A stretch of 64,000 nt of DNA from positions 1,178,001 to 1,242,000 of the forward strand of contig CAWDCL010000004.1 of assembly GCA_963800865.1 (NCBI GenBank), given 5' to 3'. The position numbers were made by a program, and so were the translations under genes. Origin of the DNA: JALOKP01 sp963800865 (lineage in GTDB: Bacteria > Acidobacteriota > Polarisedimenticolia > J045). The notes below the pieces were generated by a model. The model was not told the origin of the DNA. It ran no database searches and saw only the letters and a list, made by a program, of their open reading frames with translations. Positions 9,032-16,912 of the stretch are shown piece by piece. The number at the start of each line of letters is the position of its first letter. Positions within the stretch are counted from its first letter, which is position 1.

Positions 9032-10020
9032 AGGTCCTGCTGACCGGCGGCACCGGCTTCCTCGGCGGGCGCGTGGCGGAGGTCCTCTCCGCCGCCGGCC
9101 ACCGGGTGGCGCTGCTGGCGCGGCGGCCCGAGGCGGCGCCGCAGGGCGACTTCGAGGTCCTGCGCGGCGACGTCGAGGACGGCCCGTCGCTGGCCGCGGC
9201 GGTCGCCGGGCGCGACGCCGTCGTGCACTGCGCGGCCCTGGTCAAGCGCTGGGTCAGGGACCCCGCGCGCTTCGACCGCGTCAACGTCGAGGGGCTCGAC
9301 CGGCTGCTCGACGCGGCGCGGGCGGCCGGCGTCGGAAAGGCGATCTACTGCTCGTCGTTCATCGCCCTGGGTCCGACCGACGGCCGGATCGGCGACGAGG
9401 ACAACGTCCACGACGGTGCGCCGCGCAACGACTACGAGCGCACGAAGCTGGCCGCCGACCGGCGGGCGCGGGAGCGCCAGGCCCGCGGCGAGAACCTGGT
9501 CGTGGTCTACCCCGGGGTGGTCTACGGGCCGGGGCGGCTGACGGACGGGAACATTCTCGCCGGCGTGGCGCGCGACCTGCTCGCCGGGAAGCTGCCCGGC
9601 ACCGTCGGCCCCGGCGACCGCCGGCAGTGCCTGGCGCAGGTGGACGACGTCGCGCGCGGGTTCCTGCTCGCGCTGGAAAAGGCGCAGGCCGGGTCGCGCT
9701 ACGTGCTCGGCGGCGAGAACATCACGGTCCGCGAGGCGCTCGCGATCATGGCCGAAGCGGGCGGCGTGCGCGCGCCGTCGCGGGCGATCCCGTACGGCGT
9801 GGCGGCCGCCCTCGGCCGCGTGCTGCGCTGGCAGGCGCCGCTGACCGGGATCGAGCCGATGATGACCGACGGGGAGGTCGCGATCTACCGCCACGAGTGG
9901 GCGCTCAGCTCGGCGCGCGCCGAGCGCGAGCTGGGCTACACGGTGACGCCGGCCCGGGAGGGGCTGACGGCGATGGTGCGCTGGCTGATCGACTCGGGCC
10001 ACGCGCGGGTAAAGGGATGA
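9028..10020 (+). CDS. NAD-dependent epimerase/dehydratase (dihydroflavonol-reductase-like SDR)
   Basis: A 330-aa extended SDR. The NAD loop TGGTGFLGG is at residues 6-14, AAAVAGRDAVVHCAALV matches the NAD-adenine strand, and the catalytic Tyr/Lys are in YERTKLAAD (about 136-144). VVYPGVVYGPGR and the QVDDVARGF segment fit the dihydroflavonol-4-reductase/hopanoid-sugar-epimerase (HpnA) branch. The GTG start overlaps the preceding stop, and its own stop overlaps the next ATG. Tight coupling with a prenol-kinase-like fusion and a UbiA enzyme hints at isoprenoid or lipid metabolism. Its substrate is unknown. Confidence 0.8.
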   Translation: MKVLLTGGTGFLGGRVAEVLSAAGHRVALLARRPEAAPQGDFEVLRGDVEDGPSLAAAVAGRDAVVHCAALVKRWVRDPARFDRVNVEGLDRLLDAARAAGVGKAIYCSSFIALGPTDGRIGDEDNVHDGAPRNDYERTKLAADRRARERQARGENLVVVYPGVVYGPGRLTDGNILAGVARDLLAGKLPGTVGPGDRRQCLAQVDDVARGFLLALEKAQAGSRYVLGGENITVREALAIMAEAGGVRAPSRAIPYGVAAALGRVLRWQAPLTGIEPMMTDGEVAIYRHEWALSSARAERELGYTVTPAREGLTAMVRWLIDSGHARVKG

Positions 10021-11363
10021 GCACTCTCCGCGGCGACCTGGCGCGCAAGCTCCTGCACATCTCGATGGGCGGCTTCGCCTTCCTGCTGCGCTATCTCACC
10101 TGGTGGCAGGCGGCGCTCTGCGCGCTCGTCGCGCTGGCCAACAACCTGTTCGTGCTGCCGCGCCTCGGGCGCCGGCAGTTCTTCCGCGGCGAGGCGAAGG
10201 AACGCGGCCTCGACATCGGGATCGTGCTCTACGCGGTCTCGGTGCTGATCCTGGTCCTGGTCTTCCCGCACCGGCTCGACATCGTCGCCGCGGCCTGGGC
10301 CTTCCTGGCCTTCGGCGACGGGCTGGCGACGATCGCCGGCCGGGCCTTCGGGCGCGCCAGCGGGCCGCTCCCGTGGAACGGCGAGAAGACCTGGGCCGGC
10401 TTCACCGGCTTCGTCGTCGCCGGCGTGCCGCTGGCGCTGGCGCTCTTCGCCTGGACCGGCGGCTGGGCGATCACGCCGGCGATCGCGCTGAAGTTCCTCG
10501 CCGTCGGCGTGGTGCTGGCGGTCCTGGAGAGCCTCGACACCGGGATCAACGACAACCTGCTCGTGCCGCTGGCGGCCGGCGGCCTGCTCTACGCGGCGCA
10601 GCTGATCGACCTCTCGCGGATCGCGGGCGCGCAGGACCTCCTGCTCGCGCGGCTGCCCTGGGCGCTCGGCGCGAACCTCGCCGCCGCCGGCCTGGCCTAC
10701 GCGCTGAAGACCGTCGACCTCTCGGGCGTGGTCCACGGCGTGCTGCTCGGGACGGCGATCTGGCTCTGTCTCGGCCCGCCGGGCTTCCTGGTCCTGCTGG
10801 CCTTCTTCGTGCTCGGCTCGGGCGCGACCAAGGTCGGCTACCGCACCAAGGCGAAGGAGGGGACCGCGCAGGCCAAGGGGGGCCGCCGCGGCGCGGCGCA
10901 CGCCTGGGCCAACGCCGGGGCGCCGGCCCTGTTCGCCGCGCTGGCCTTCGGCGCGGCGCAGGGGAACGGCCTGTTCCGGCTGGCCTTCGTGGCGGCGCTC
11001 GCGACCGCGGCGTCGGACACGCTGGGCTCGGAGATCGGGCAGGCCTTCGGCCGCCGCACCTTCCTGATCACGACCTTCCGCCCGGTGCCGCGCGGCACCG
11101 ACGGCGCGGTCAGCCTCGAGGGGACGCTGGCCGGGATCGCCGGCTCGATCGCACTCGGCCTGCTCGGCTGGGCGGTCGGGCTGATCGACGGGAGCGGCGT
11201 CGCGATCGTCGCCGCGGCGGCGTTCGCCGGCACGACGCTGGAGAGCTACCTCGGCGCGCTGCTCGAGCAGGCCAAACTGATCAACAACGAGGCCCAGAAC
11301 TTCCTCAACACGCTCGCCGGCGGCCTGGTCGCGATCCTGATCGCGGCTCTCGTCGCCGCCTGA
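10017..11363 (+). CDS. Fusion of prenol/dolichol-kinase-like (CDP-alcohol-type) domain with DUF92
   Basis: A 448-aa polytopic membrane protein. The N-terminal half (about 1-215) resembles the phosphatidate cytidylyltransferase/dolichol kinase/phytol kinase (VTE5) fold: RKLLHISMGG at the start, AFGDGLATIAGRAFGR (about 98-113), PWNGEKTWAGFTGF (about 119-132) and a LESLDTGINDNL segment. The C-terminal half (about 220-448) matches DUF92 (VTE6, phytyl-phosphate kinase): SGATKVGYRTK, ATAASDTLGSEIGQ, RGTDGAVSLEGTLAG and a final NNEAQNFLNTLAGG. In plants and cyanobacteria VTE5 and VTE6 phosphorylate a prenol twice to give the diphosphate. The downstream UbiA gene would use such a diphosphate. Two-step prenol salvage in one chain is therefore a good inference, not proven. 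Confidence 0.75.
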   Translation: MSTLRGDLARKLLHISMGGFAFLLRYLTWWQAALCALVALANNLFVLPRLGRRQFFRGEAKERGLDIGIVLYAVSVLILVLVFPHRLDIVAAAWAFLAFGDGLATIAGRAFGRASGPLPWNGEKTWAGFTGFVVAGVPLALALFAWTGGWAITPAIALKFLAVGVVLAVLESLDTGINDNLLVPLAAGGLLYAAQLIDLSRIAGAQDLLLARLPWALGANLAAAGLAYALKTVDLSGVVHGVLLGTAIWLCLGPPGFLVLLAFFVLGSGATKVGYRTKAKEGTAQAKGGRRGAAHAWANAGAPALFAALAFGAAQGNGLFRLAFVAALATAASDTLGSEIGQAFGRRTFLITTFRPVPRGTDGAVSLEGTLAGIAGSIALGLLGWAVGLIDGSGVAIVAAAAFAGTTLESYLGALLEQAKLINNEAQNFLNTLAGGLVAILIAALVAA

Positions 11364-11385
11364 CGCGCCCAGGACACCGACCGCG

Positions 11386-12432
11386 ATGATGGACACGCTC
11401 CGCCGCTACGTCGACTTCACGCGCCCCTTCACGCTCCTGCCGCCGCTGCTGGGCGTGATCTCGGGCGCGATCTGCGCCTGGGGCTCCTACTGGAACCCCG
11501 ACCCCACGCGCGCCGTCACCGCCGCGCTGCTCTTCAACGTCGTGCTCGGCTCGGCCTGCGCCGCGCTGCTGAACGCCGCGAGCAACGTGATCAACCAGTA
11601 CTACGACCTGCCGATCGACCGGATCAACAAGCCGGAGCGGATGCTGCCGTCGGGGAAGATCTCGATGCGCTCGGCCTGGAACTACTCGATCGTGCTCTAC
11701 CTCGCCGCGGTGCTGCCGACCTGGCTGGTCGTGATCTACCCGGCGCACACCCTCGCCGAGCGGCTGACGGTGCCGGAGGGGGTCCGCGCCTCGCTCGCCG
11801 GGGCCGGCGGCTGGGCCGGCGCGCTGACGCTCTGGCACGCGGTCTTCGTGATCTACGTCCTGGGGATGATCTTCACCTTCGTCTACTCGGCCCCGGGGCT
11901 CGGCCGGACCAAGCGCCACGCGATCGGGGCCAACGTGACGATCGCGATCCCGCGCGGGATGCTGCTCAAGGTCGCCGGCTGGAGCATGATCGGGCCGGTC
12001 TGGGCGCTCGAGGCCTGGTACATCGGGGCGGTCTTCGCGCTCTTCCTGGTCGGCGCGGCCTCGACCAAGGACTTCTCGGACATGAAGGGGGACGCGGAAG
12101 GGGGCTGCTACACGCTGCCGATCCGCTACGGCGTGAAGCGGGCCGCCTACATGATGGCGCCGTCGTTCGTCCTGCCGTGGCTGCTGATCCCGCTCGGCAC
12201 GCTGCTCGCGGACCCCTTCGACCCCGCGGGCCACCACGCGATCCTGACCGGCAACCGCTGGGCGCTCGACGCGCTGGGCCTGCTCCTGACGAGCTGGGGC
12301 GCCTACACCGTCTGGCTGATCCTGCGCGACCCCGAGGCGCTGGCGACGACGGAGAACCACCCGTCGTGGACCCACATGTACCTGATGATGATGACCGCGC
12401 AGGTCGGGTTCGCGCTGGCCTACCTGGTCTGA
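11386..12432 (+). CDS. UbiA-family prenyltransferase
   Basis: A 348-aa integral membrane prenyltransferase with about eight or nine hydrophobic segments. Both Asp-rich Mg-diphosphate motifs are present: NQYYDLPIDRINKPERMLPSG (about 66-86) and KDFSDMKGDAEGG (about 228-240). The first is close to those of chlorophyll synthase and archaeal geranylgeranylglyceryl-phosphate transferases as well as UbiA itself. It would attach a prenyl chain from a diphosphate donor to an acceptor in the membrane. The preceding gene encodes a putative prenol kinase. The acceptor cannot be assigned: no quinone, heme or chlorophyll genes are adjacent. Two adjacent ATGs (11386, 11389) are possible starts; there is no clear ribosome-binding site. 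Confidence 0.85.
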   Translation: MMDTLRRYVDFTRPFTLLPPLLGVISGAICAWGSYWNPDPTRAVTAALLFNVVLGSACAALLNAASNVINQYYDLPIDRINKPERMLPSGKISMRSAWNYSIVLYLAAVLPTWLVVIYPAHTLAERLTVPEGVRASLAGAGGWAGALTLWHAVFVIYVLGMIFTFVYSAPGLGRTKRHAIGANVTIAIPRGMLLKVAGWSMIGPVWALEAWYIGAVFALFLVGAASTKDFSDMKGDAEGGCYTLPIRYGVKRAAYMMAPSFVLPWLLIPLGTLLADPFDPAGHHAILTGNRWALDALGLLLTSWGAYTVWLILRDPEALATTENHPSWTHMYLMMMTAQVGFALAYLV

Positions 12433-14048
12433 GCGGGGGTCCCGCGCGCTTCCGCCGTCTGGGTCCGGGTCTCCGGCAGCGCCCGGCGCAGGCTCTGCAG
12501 CTTCTCGGCCTCGGGGAACGAGGCCAGGGCCTTCTCGAGCACCGGGTTCTTCTCCAGCAGGACCCGCTCGCGCGCGGCGAGCCCGCCGTCGAGCAGCGCC
12601 ATCTCGCCCTTCAGCTGGACCAGGATGTCGTCCTTGGCGGCGGCGATCTCTTCGGCCTTGGCGTCGGGCAGGTCGGCCAGCACGAAGGTCGTGAACGGCG
12701 GGAGCATCGCCGCGGGCTCGGCGGTGTACTTCTTGCGGTCGGCCGCCGAGAGCGCGGTGACGAAGCGCGGGAAGGCCGAGGTCCGCAGCAGCTGGACGAC
12801 GACCTCGGGGTACTCCGGGATCTGCACCGGCACGTCGGGCGTGATCCCGCCGCCGCCGTAGACCGTGCGCCCGGTGTCGGTCTTGAAGACCGGCGCGTTC
12901 TCCCGCGGCTTCGGGACCGCGTCGCGCTCCCGCCACTCGAGGTAGTACGACTCCTCGCCGGCGTAGGGGCGCTGGATGCTGCGGCCCACCGGGGTGTAGT
13001 ACTTCTGCGTCGTCAGCGCGAGGCCGGTGTTCTCGGACAGCGGGTAGACCGACTGGACGAGTCCCTTCCCGAAGGTCGTCTCACCGACGACGATTCCGCG
13101 GTCGTGGTCCTGCAGCGCGCCCGAGACGATCTCCGACGCGGAGGCCGCCTCGCGGTCGACCATCACGACGATCGGCCAGTCGACGTGCGGGACGTCCTTG
13201 GCCGAGAAGTAGTCCTGGCGCGAGCCGGCCATCCGGCCCTCGGTGTAGACCACGAGCGAGCCGGCGGGGAGGAAGCGGCTGGCGACGTTGATCGCCTGGT
13301 CGAGCAGGCCGCCCGGGTTGCCGGAGAGGTCGAGCACCAGCCGCTTCGCGCCCTGCTTCTTCAGGCTCTCGATCGCGGCGTCGAGCTCGGGGGTGGTGCT
13401 CTCGACGAAGCTCGTGATCTTGATGTAGCCGGTCTCGGGCCGGATCAGGTAGGCCTGCGAGACCGCCGTGGTGCGCACCGCGTCGCGCTGGATCTTGAAG
13501 ACCAGCGGCTCCTCGACGCCGGGCCGCTCGACGGTGATCTCCACCTCCGAGCCGCGCGGCCCGCGCAGGTACTTCACGGCCTCCTGGATCGTCAGGCCCA
13601 GCGTGTCGACGTCGGCCCCGGCGCGCTCGTCGCGGATGTGCACGATCACGTCGCCGCCGCGGATCCCCATCCGGTCGGCCGGCGTGCCCGCCATCGGGGC
13701 CACGACCCGCAGCGGCTGGTAGCGGCCGCGCTTGTTGATCTGGATCCCCAGCCCGTAGAAGAAGCCCTTCTGTTCCTCGCGCATCTCGCGGTAGTTGTCG
13801 TCGTCGAGGAAGTTGGTGTGCGGGTCGAGCACGTCGAGCATCCCGCCGATGCTGGAGTAGATGACCCGCTTCATGTCGGGCTCGGGGACGGCGCGCTCCT
13901 CGATCAGGGCGAGGATCTCGGCGTAGGTCCCCATCTTCCCCATGGTCGGGCCGGCCGGGGCCGCCGCGCGGGAGACGACGACGATCGCGGAGGCCCCGAA
14001 GAGGGTCGCCAGGAGGATCGTGACCAGCAGCGGGCGGGGTGGCTTCAT
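12420..14048 (-). CDS. C-terminal processing peptidase (S41/CtpA family)
   Basis: A 542-aa protease with an N-terminal signal anchor (MKPPRPLLVTILLATLFG). It has a PDZ domain (about 90-180, with GTPADRMGIRGGDVIVHI) and the S41 catalytic domain. The Ser is in SASEIVSGALQDHD (about 303) and the Lys in ETTFGKGLVQS about 25 residues later. It probably trims periplasmic or envelope proteins at their C termini. The C-terminal 150 residues are charged and helical. The ATG at 14048 is preceded by TATACT 6 nt upstream. The 3' end overlaps the UbiA gene by 13 bp, tail to tail. Confidence 0.92.
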   Translation of the reverse strand: MKPPRPLLVTILLATLFGASAIVVVSRAAAPAGPTMGKMGTYAEILALIEERAVPEPDMKRVIYSSIGGMLDVLDPHTNFLDDDNYREMREEQKGFFYGLGIQINKRGRYQPLRVVAPMAGTPADRMGIRGGDVIVHIRDERAGADVDTLGLTIQEAVKYLRGPRGSEVEITVERPGVEEPLVFKIQRDAVRTTAVSQAYLIRPETGYIKITSFVESTTPELDAAIESLKKQGAKRLVLDLSGNPGGLLDQAINVASRFLPAGSLVVYTEGRMAGSRQDYFSAKDVPHVDWPIVVMVDREAASASEIVSGALQDHDRGIVVGETTFGKGLVQSVYPLSENTGLALTTQKYYTPVGRSIQRPYAGEESYYLEWRERDAVPKPRENAPVFKTDTGRTVYGGGGITPDVPVQIPEYPEVVVQLLRTSAFPRFVTALSAADRKKYTAEPAAMLPPFTTFVLADLPDAKAEEIAAAKDDILVQLKGEMALLDGGLAARERVLLEKNPVLEKALASFPEAEKLQSLRRALPETRTQTAEARGTPAQTR

Positions 14049-14054
14049 GCCGGA

Positions 14055-14060
14055 AGTATA
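14055..14060 (-). promoter_or_regulatory. -10 box TATACT for the S41 protease
   Basis: TATACT on the minus strand lies 6 nt from the ATG at 14048, with TTGGGG (14079-14084) 18 bp further upstream as a weak -35. The mRNA would be leaderless or nearly so. Confidence 0.6.
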
Positions 14061-14161
14061 GGGTGGGCCGGAAGTTCGCCCCAATCGACCGTGCCGGGCG
14101 GTCGGCAGGAGCGCTGCAGCGGCACCGCCCGCCGCGCAAGGGCCGGAAGGGAAACGGCTTG

Positions 14162-14181
14162 CGGCTCCGGGGACGGAGCCG
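14162..14181. other. Perfect 8-bp hairpin upstream of tatA
   Basis: CGGCTCCG and CGGAGCCG flank a GGGA loop, followed on the plus strand by TTCTGTT. It resembles an intrinsic terminator with a poor U-tract. It sits between two divergent promoters, where no upstream plus-strand transcript is expected from the adjacent gene. Confidence 0.4.
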
Positions 14182-14186
14182 TTCTG

Positions 14187-14215
14187 TTGACCCGCCGGGG
14201 GGGCGCCGCTACGAT
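14187..14215 (+). promoter_or_regulatory. Sigma-70-type promoter of tatA (TTGACC - 17 bp - TACGAT)
   Basis: The -35 TTGACC at 14187-14192 and -10 TACGAT at 14210-14215 are separated by exactly 17 bp. The -10 ends 9 nt before the ATG at 14225, so the expected start site is within a few bases of the codon. This is the clearest two-box promoter in the window. Confidence 0.65.
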
Positions 14216-14224
14216 GCGCCCGCG

Positions 14225-14650
14225 ATGTTCGACATCGGCGGCCCCGAGTTCTTCCTCCTGATGGTCCTCGCCCTGCTCATCTTCGGGCCGCGCCGCCTGC
14301 CGCAGCTCGGCAAGCAGCTCGGCGGCTTCGTGGCCCAGGCCCGGCACGCGATGCGCGACATGCAGGGGACCCTCGAGCGGGAGGTGGCGCTCGAGGACGT
14401 CAAGGGGGCGATGAACGAGGTCAAGGGGATCCAGCGCGACGCGAGTGCGATCGCGCGCGAGCTGGCCGGGTTCGGGCCGCCCCCCTACGTCGATCCCAAC
14501 CGGCGCCGCGAGCTTCCGCCCGACGCGGTTCCGGGGCCACCGGCGGAGCCTGGACTGGATGCCGAGGCGCCAGGAGCCGCCGGGCCGCCCCCCGCCGCCG
14601 ACCCGTCGACGGAGCCGCCGTCCGACCCCGGCAAGGCGGGAACCCCGTGA
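14225..14650 (+). CDS. Twin-arginine translocase subunit TatA/TatB
   Basis: A 141-aa protein with a single N-terminal membrane helix (FFLLMVLALLIFGP, about 9-22). The TatA/B hinge GPRRLPQLGKQLGGF follows, then an amphipathic helix (about 30-75). The C-terminal half is Pro/Ala/Glu-rich and probably disordered. The early acidic residue (PEF) is typical of TatB as well as some TatA proteins, so I leave the paralogue open. Its TGA overlaps the tatC GTG, forming a tatA/B-tatC unit followed by LPS-related genes. The start follows a strong promoter at 14187-14215. Confidence 0.9.
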   Translation: MFDIGGPEFFLLMVLALLIFGPRRLPQLGKQLGGFVAQARHAMRDMQGTLEREVALEDVKGAMNEVKGIQRDASAIARELAGFGPPPYVDPNRRRELPPDAVPGPPAEPGLDAEAPGAAGPPPAADPSTEPPSDPGKAGTP

Positions 14651-15420
14651 CGGCTCCCCCCGTCGAGGAGCCGACCCCCGACGCCGGCGAGTCCGGCGCG
14701 AAGATGGGCTTCCTCGACCACCTCGACGAGCTGCGCCGCCGGGTCACCTGGGCCGCCGCCGCCGTGATGATCGGTTTCATCGTCGCCTGGATCTTCTCCG
14801 ACCGGCTGCTGGCGTTCCTGCTCGACCCGATCCAGCAGTCGATGGGGCAGCTCAGCGTGATCCGTCCGGCCGAGGCCTTCATGAACAAGATGAAGGCCGC
14901 GCTGCTGGGCGGGATCTTCATCGCCCTGCCGATGATCCTCTACCAGGCCTGGTCGTTCGTCGCGCCCGGCCTCTACCCGCGCGAGCGGCGCTGGATCGTG
15001 CCGGTGATCACCGCCGGCAGCCTGCTCTTCGCCGCCGGCGCGGGCTTCTCCTACTACGTCGCGGTCCCCACGGCGGCGAAGTTCCTGGCCGACCAGGGGA
15101 CCGGGTTCCAGAGCCACATCACCGTCGACAGCGCCTTCTCCTTCGCCAGCAAGCTGCTGCTGGGCCTGGGGCTGATGTTCGAGATGCCGCTGCTCGCCCT
15201 GGCGCTGGCGCGGTTCGGGATCGTCAGCGCGCGCGGCCTGTGGAAGCAGCTCGACAAGGCGATCTTCGTGATCTTCGTGCTGGCGGCGATCCTGACCCCG
15301 ACGCCCGACATGATGACGATGACGATCTTCGCCCTGCCGATGATCGGGCTCTACCTGGTGAGCATCGGCGTGGCGTGGCTCGTGCAGCCGCGGGCGCCGA
15401 AGGGGAGCGAGGCGAAGTGA
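14647..15420 (+). CDS. tatC: Sec-independent translocase protein TatC
   Basis: The 257-aa core receptor of the twin-arginine export system, with six predicted membrane helices. The family motif FLDHLDELRRRV (about 22-33) is the signal-peptide docking site. FVAPGLYPRERRW (about 105-117), FEMPLLALALARFG and ILTPTPDMMTM (about 216-226) are conserved TatC segments. The GTG start overlaps the TatA/B stop, and its own stop overlaps the next gene's GTG. Confidence 0.96.
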   Translation: MTAPPVEEPTPDAGESGAKMGFLDHLDELRRRVTWAAAAVMIGFIVAWIFSDRLLAFLLDPIQQSMGQLSVIRPAEAFMNKMKAALLGGIFIALPMILYQAWSFVAPGLYPRERRWIVPVITAGSLLFAAGAGFSYYVAVPTAAKFLADQGTGFQSHITVDSAFSFASKLLLGLGLMFEMPLLALALARFGIVSARGLWKQLDKAIFVIFVLAAILTPTPDMMTMTIFALPMIGLYLVSIGVAWLVQPRAPKGSEAK

Positions 15421-16241
15421 GCGGTGCGCCGCCGCTCCCGATCTCGGTGCTCGTCACCACCCGCGACGAGGAGGAGACGATCGGGGCCTGCCTGGCCTCC
15501 GTCGCCGGCCTCGCGGGCGAGCTGCTGGTCGTCGACTCCGGCTCGACCGACCGGACGCTGGCGCTCGCGCTGGGGCACGGCGCGCGGATCCTCGAGCATC
15601 CCTACGAGTCGCCGGCGCGCCAGAAGAACTGGGCGATCCCGCAGTGCAGGCACCCGTGGGTCCTGATCCTCGACGCCGACGAGCAGGTCTCGCCCGCGCT
15701 GGCGGCCGAGCTGCGGGCGCTCTTCGCCGCCGGCGGGCCGGCCGCGCCGGGGAGCTGGATCCCGCGCGAGAACCGCTTCCTCGGGCGCGTGATGAAGCAC
15801 GGCGGCTGGGGCACGGACAAGGTGATCCGCCTGATCGCGCGCGACACGGCGCGCTACGACGACCGGCTGGTGCACGAGGAGATCGACCTGCCGGGACCGC
15901 TCCCGGCGCTGTCCGCGCCGCTGCTGCACGACACCTTCCGTTCCTTCCCGCAGTACGTGCCGAAAGCCTGGCGCTGGGCCGAGGCCGGCGCGCGCGAGGC
16001 GCACCGGCGCGGCCGGCGGGCCTCGGCCTTCACCGTCTTCAGCCGGCCGATCGCGCGGTTCGTGCGGGCGTACGTGCTCAAGGGCGGGTTCCTCGACGGC
16101 GGGCCGGGGCTGGTGCTGGCCTGCTTCACGGCGATGACGGTCTACATGAAGTACGCGCGACTGTGGGAGCTGACGCGCGCCGGGTGCGAACCGATCGACG
16201 GGCGCGCCGGGTCCGGCGCCGCCGCGGGGCGGCGCGCGTGA
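15417..16241 (+). CDS. Family 2 glycosyltransferase (LPS-core WaaE/KdtX-like)
   Basis: A 274-aa GT-A glycosyltransferase. The start ISVLVTTRDEEETIGACLASV, then VDSGSTDRT, ILDADEQVSP (DAD near residue 86) and KHGGWGTDKVIRLI match the WaaE/KdtX group, which adds glucose or heptose-linked sugars to the LPS inner core. C-terminal hydrophobic/basic stretches (GFLDGGPGLVLACFTAM) could associate with the membrane. It overlaps tatC upstream and a Kdo-kinase-like gene downstream by 4 nt each. The neighbouring LPS kinase supports a role in LPS core assembly. The sugar donor is not assignable. Confidence 0.85.
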   Translation: MSGAPPLPISVLVTTRDEEETIGACLASVAGLAGELLVVDSGSTDRTLALALGHGARILEHPYESPARQKNWAIPQCRHPWVLILDADEQVSPALAAELRALFAAGGPAAPGSWIPRENRFLGRVMKHGGWGTDKVIRLIARDTARYDDRLVHEEIDLPGPLPALSAPLLHDTFRSFPQYVPKAWRWAEAGAREAHRRGRRASAFTVFSRPIARFVRAYVLKGGFLDGGPGLVLACFTAMTVYMKYARLWELTRAGCEPIDGRAGSGAAAGRRA

Positions 16242-16910
16242 TCGCGGCCCCGCCGGGGTTCGTCGTCCGCGAGGAGGGCGAGGCGACCTGCGTGCTCGAC
16301 GCCGCGCTCGCCGACGCCGTGCTGGCGGCCGGGCTCGGGCGTCCCTGGGAGCGGCTGGCGCCGCGACCCGACGGCCCGGGCACCGGGCGCGGGCCGCGGG
16401 CCGTGGTGCCGATCCCCGGCGGGCCGGCGCTGCTGGTCAAGCAGTACCTGCGCGGCGGCGTCGTCGCCAGCTTCAATCGCGAGCGCTACTTCGACTGCGA
16501 GCGCTTCGTGGCGGAGCTGGAAACCGGCCGGCGCGCCGCGGCGGCCGGCGTTCCGACCGCGCGGCCGCTGGGGGTGGTGCTGCTCCCGGCGCGGCCCGGC
16601 TGGCGCGCCTGGGGGATGAGCGCCTTCCTGAAGGACGCGATCGACATGGCGCGCCTGCTGGCGGAAGAGCAGGACCCGGCGCGCCGCGCGCGCGCTGTGG
16701 GACGAGGCGCGGCGCTTCTGCGAGCTGCTGCTCGAGCGCGGCCTCGAGCACCGCGACCTCAACCTGGGCAACATCCTGCGCTCGGAGGACGCGCTCTACG
16801 TGATCGACCTCGACCGCGCCGTGATGCACGACGGCCCGGTCCCCGAGGACGTGGCGGAGCGGGTGCGGGAGCGGATGGAGCGGTCGCGGCGGAAGGTCGC
16901 GGCGGGGTAG
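16238..16910 (+). CDS. Kdo/LPS kinase-like protein (KdkA family), frame-broken
   Basis: A small protein-kinase-fold enzyme of the KdkA/WaaP/InaA type that phosphorylates Kdo or heptose in LPS. The N-terminal lobe has VKQYLRGGVVASFNRERYF (about 67-85) and AGVPTARPLGVV. After a +1 frame change at about 16690 in a CG repeat, the other frame supplies ELLLERGLEHRDLNLGNIL (catalytic HRDLN) and YVIDLDRAVM (DFG-equivalent Asp). Removing one base gives about 223 aa, the usual size. The frame break is probably a sequence error. The GTG start overlaps the glycosyltransferase stop. It is convergent with the next gene, with 2 bp between them. Confidence 0.8.
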
Positions 16911-16912
16911 GA

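Noticed and set aside
14162..14181. Hairpin before tatA as an intrinsic terminator
   Set aside because: It lies between divergent promoters with no upstream plus-strand gene to terminate, and the following T-run is interrupted (TTCTGTT).
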